DNA of 64,000 nucleotides, taken from contig NZ_JAJITC010000006.1 in the NCBI RefSeq assembly GCF_020881035.1, positions 1-64,000 of the forward strand, written 5' to 3'. How positions within the stretch are numbered: position 1 is the stretch's first letter; every line of letters starts with the position of its first letter. The position numbers were made by a program, and so were the translations under genes. Source of the DNA: Paraburkholderia translucens. GTDB taxonomy: Bacteria; Pseudomonadota; Gammaproteobacteria; Burkholderiales; Burkholderiaceae. Shown piece by piece: positions 62,433 through 64,000 of the stretch. The notes beneath the pieces are model-generated. The model saw only the letters and a list, made by a program, of their open reading frames with translations. It did not search any database and had not been told where the DNA came from.

Positions 62433-62876
62433 GGGAGGTTGCCTCCAGCCGGTTGTAGAAAGATTGTCTATCGCACGCGAGCACACCGCTCAGGCGGCTG
62501 TCACACATCCGTTCGTGGCGGAGCGCGTTTCGACCGTCATTGCCTGAAGAACTCTGTCCATCGCCATTTCCACCATTGCTCGACACCGAGCACCCTTGGG
62601 ATAGAGTGTAGTTAATGACCGCCTCCCGCACTATCAGCCCATGGTCGATGACCGGCTATACCAAGGTTTGCGTTTTCGCTGCTCTACGGCCAGTCAGGCA
62701 CCGCCAGAGGCCCAGGTCCCATGGCTGGCCCGGAACAATAGCAGGGCACTGAGAGCGAGCACGGCGCGCATTGACCTCGCGTATAGTTGCGGCTACATCC
62801 CGTGGAAGCGTCGCGCTGCGCACGTATGTCAACGCCTCGCTCTCCATTGCCGGTCGCTGCATGACACGTATCAGGA
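62433..62876. other. 444-bp divergent intergenic region
   Basis: Between the DUF3331 gene (minus) and the PAS kinase (plus). No coding frame here shows a family match; a minus-strand frame at 62656-62973 overlaps the kinase start and looks spurious. Promoters for both flanking genes are expected here, but no clear -35/-10 pair or palindrome stands out. Confidence 0.4.
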
Positions 62877-64000
62877 ATGAGCACGAGTTCCCCCATGTCG
62901 ACACACAACATTCCCGTAGCTGATCAGCCCGCGTCCGCTTCTCTCGCAGAAAGCGAGCTGTTTCTGTCGGCACCGATCCCGATTCTCATCGAGGACTGGT
63001 CGCGCGTGTATCGCGCCATCAAGAGTTTGCAGTCCATTGGCATCAGCGATATCGACCAATACTTCGACGAGCGTCCCGAAGCGGTAGCGGAGCTTCGCGC
63101 CCTGCATTCCTTCGTTGCAGCGAACGATGCGGTCGTGAATCTCTTCGAGGCCGGTTCGATGGAGCGGTTCATGGAACGCGCCAAGATGCTTTTGCCGGCC
63201 GATCGCACCAGCAACAGCGCCGTGTTTCGCGCCATGTTCGAAAACAGGCCGACGTGTCAGGGAGAGCGCACACTGATTACGTTCACCGGTCGCACCGTGC
63301 CGATCGTGTGGCGCTGCTCGCTCCCGAAGAACGAGGAAGGTTATCGGCGCCTCTGCTTCTATGCGTTCGACGTGACGGAACAGAAGGAAAACAGCGACAG
63401 GCTCGAGGCTATGCGCACGGAAATGGCGCGTGCGTCACGTGTTTCGCTGTTTGGTGAAGTATCGGCTTCGATATTGCATGAGATCAGTCAGCCACTTTCG
63501 GCGACGCGGGCCTCTGCCGATGCGTCATTGCGCTGGCTTACCCGTGATCGACCGGACGTCCATGAGGCTGCCGCCGCTATCCGTGACGCCGCCCGCTGGG
63601 CACGCGACGCGACAGAGATATGCCGCAGAATCCGCGGCTTCCTTGGAAAAGTACCGGTCCAGATGGTCAGCTTTCCGGCTACCGAATCGGTGAACGCCGC
63701 GCTATTTCTGATAAAGCCGGAGGCTAACGCAAAGGACATTCATGTCGACAGCTCGGCCGATGCCGACGTGCATGTGTTCGCCGACCCGATCCAGATCCAG
63801 CAGGTGTTGGCAAATCTGTTGTTGAACGGGATTCAGGCCATCGCGACTGGCCCTTCTGCAGCACGCACGCTCACGGTGACGGTCAGGCAGGACGGCAACG
63901 AAGTTGTTTTCGAAGTGCGCGATACGGGGCCGGGCTTCGAGCCTGCGATGATCGAGCAGCTTTTCCAACCGTTTTACACCAGCAAACCCGACGGCATGGG
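62877..64000 (+). CDS. PAS-domain sensor histidine kinase, 3' end outside the window
   Basis: The frame is open from ATG 62877 (or 62895) to the right edge, 374 codons. A PAS domain lies at about 100-175 (TCQGERTLITFTGRTVPIVW, LCFYAFDVTEQKENSDRLEA). The dimerization/phospho-acceptor helix has the His in SILHEISQPLSATRASADAS. The ATP domain has the N box IQQVLANLLLNGIQAIATGP and the G1 box FEVRDTGPGFEPAMIEQLFQ, PFYTSKPDGMG, where the window ends. No membrane segment is seen, so it senses a cytoplasmic signal. The stand-alone receiver at 61397-61765 may be its target. Confidence 0.92.
   Translation, partial: MSTSSPMSTHNIPVADQPASASLAESELFLSAPIPILIEDWSRVYRAIKSLQSIGISDIDQYFDERPEAVAELRALHSFVAANDAVVNLFEAGSMERFMERAKMLLPADRTSNSAVFRAMFENRPTCQGERTLITFTGRTVPIVWRCSLPKNEEGYRRLCFYAFDVTEQKENSDRLEAMRTEMARASRVSLFGEVSASILHEISQPLSATRASADASLRWLTRDRPDVHEAAAAIRDAARWARDATEICRRIRGFLGKVPVQMVSFPATESVNAALFLIKPEANAKDIHVDSSADADVHVFADPIQIQQVLANLLLNGIQAIATGPSAARTLTVTVRQDGNEVVFEVRDTGPGFEPAMIEQLFQPFYTSKPDGM

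Noticed and set aside
62656..62973. Minus-strand 105-codon frame
   Set aside because: Overlaps the PAS kinase start, with no family resemblance or ribosome site.
1..64000. CRISPR arrays, tRNA or rRNA genes, integrase or attachment sites
   Set aside because: No regularly spaced direct repeats, cloverleaf-like or rRNA-like sequence and no integrase were found on reading; only the IS30 tail marks mobile DNA.

Overview
The window reads as a GC-rich betaproteobacterial chromosome or megaplasmid segment, most likely from a Paraburkholderia/Caballeronia-type member of the Burkholderiaceae. Reasons are the strong GC3 codon bias, a DUF3331 protein (a family I know mainly from Burkholderiaceae), and the mix of organosulfur, aromatic/alcohol and urea-type nitrogen accessory catabolism. 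It looks like an accessory region: almost every block is a self-contained metabolic island, and at least eight genes are broken or are relics.

Layout. 1-2.7 kb: tail of an IS30 transposase, an ABC substrate-binding gene stopped by one amber codon, an intact SDR and a relic of a histidine kinase. 2.9-9.0 kb (minus): a caa3-type terminal oxidase operon (subunit II with cytochrome c, a subunit I+III fusion, a small membrane protein, a triheme lipoprotein cytochrome), followed by a sensory-rhodopsin-transducer-like protein without a rhodopsin. 9.8-11.2 kb: an SDR coupled to a truncated GH15 gene. 11.4-21.7 kb: an organosulfur island with a flavin monooxygenase, thiol dioxygenase, four-domain rhodanese, LysR regulator, two sulfonate-type binding proteins, an acyl-CoA-dehydrogenase-like flavoprotein, and ATPase plus permease. 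A 41-bp element is repeated at its two outer ends.

22-30 kb: aquaporin Z, an O-antigen-ligase/GT9 glycosyltransferase fusion, a GNAT-type protein, MscS, DedA and AI-2E/PerM membrane proteins. 30.2-39.6 kb: a biuret/allophanate nitrogen-scavenging operon (AtzF, a BMP-type ABC importer, BiuH, a second cysteine hydrolase, an AtzH-like protein, a GntR regulator). 39.7-42.1 kb: a LytS/LytTR-type pair with a frameshift in the kinase, behind a DUF2306 protein. 42.4-46.3 kb: two convergent galactosidase-type genes (GH36-like and GH35).

46.7-51.8 kb: a D-arginine/D-amino-acid catabolic island resembling Pseudomonas dauBAR, with a YheO-type regulator and cyclodeaminase-family gene facing a binding protein and a D-amino acid dehydrogenase across a control region that carries a perfect palindrome. 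52-61.3 kb: an MBL hydrolase, then a long minus-strand array of alpha/beta hydrolases, oxidoreductases and catalase in which three members are decayed (an internal deletion, a 7-bp duplication, and a collapsed duplicate). 61.4-64 kb: a lone receiver protein, a DUF3331 protein and the start of a PAS histidine kinase that leaves the window.

The strongest leads are the oxidase subunit I that lacks both canonical proton-channel residues, the ligase-GT9 fusion, the biuret module with paired cysteine hydrolases plus AtzH but no AtzD/AtzE, the thiol dioxygenase/rhodanese sulfur operon, and the dau-type operator. All functions are inferred by reading translated sequence; no database search was run.
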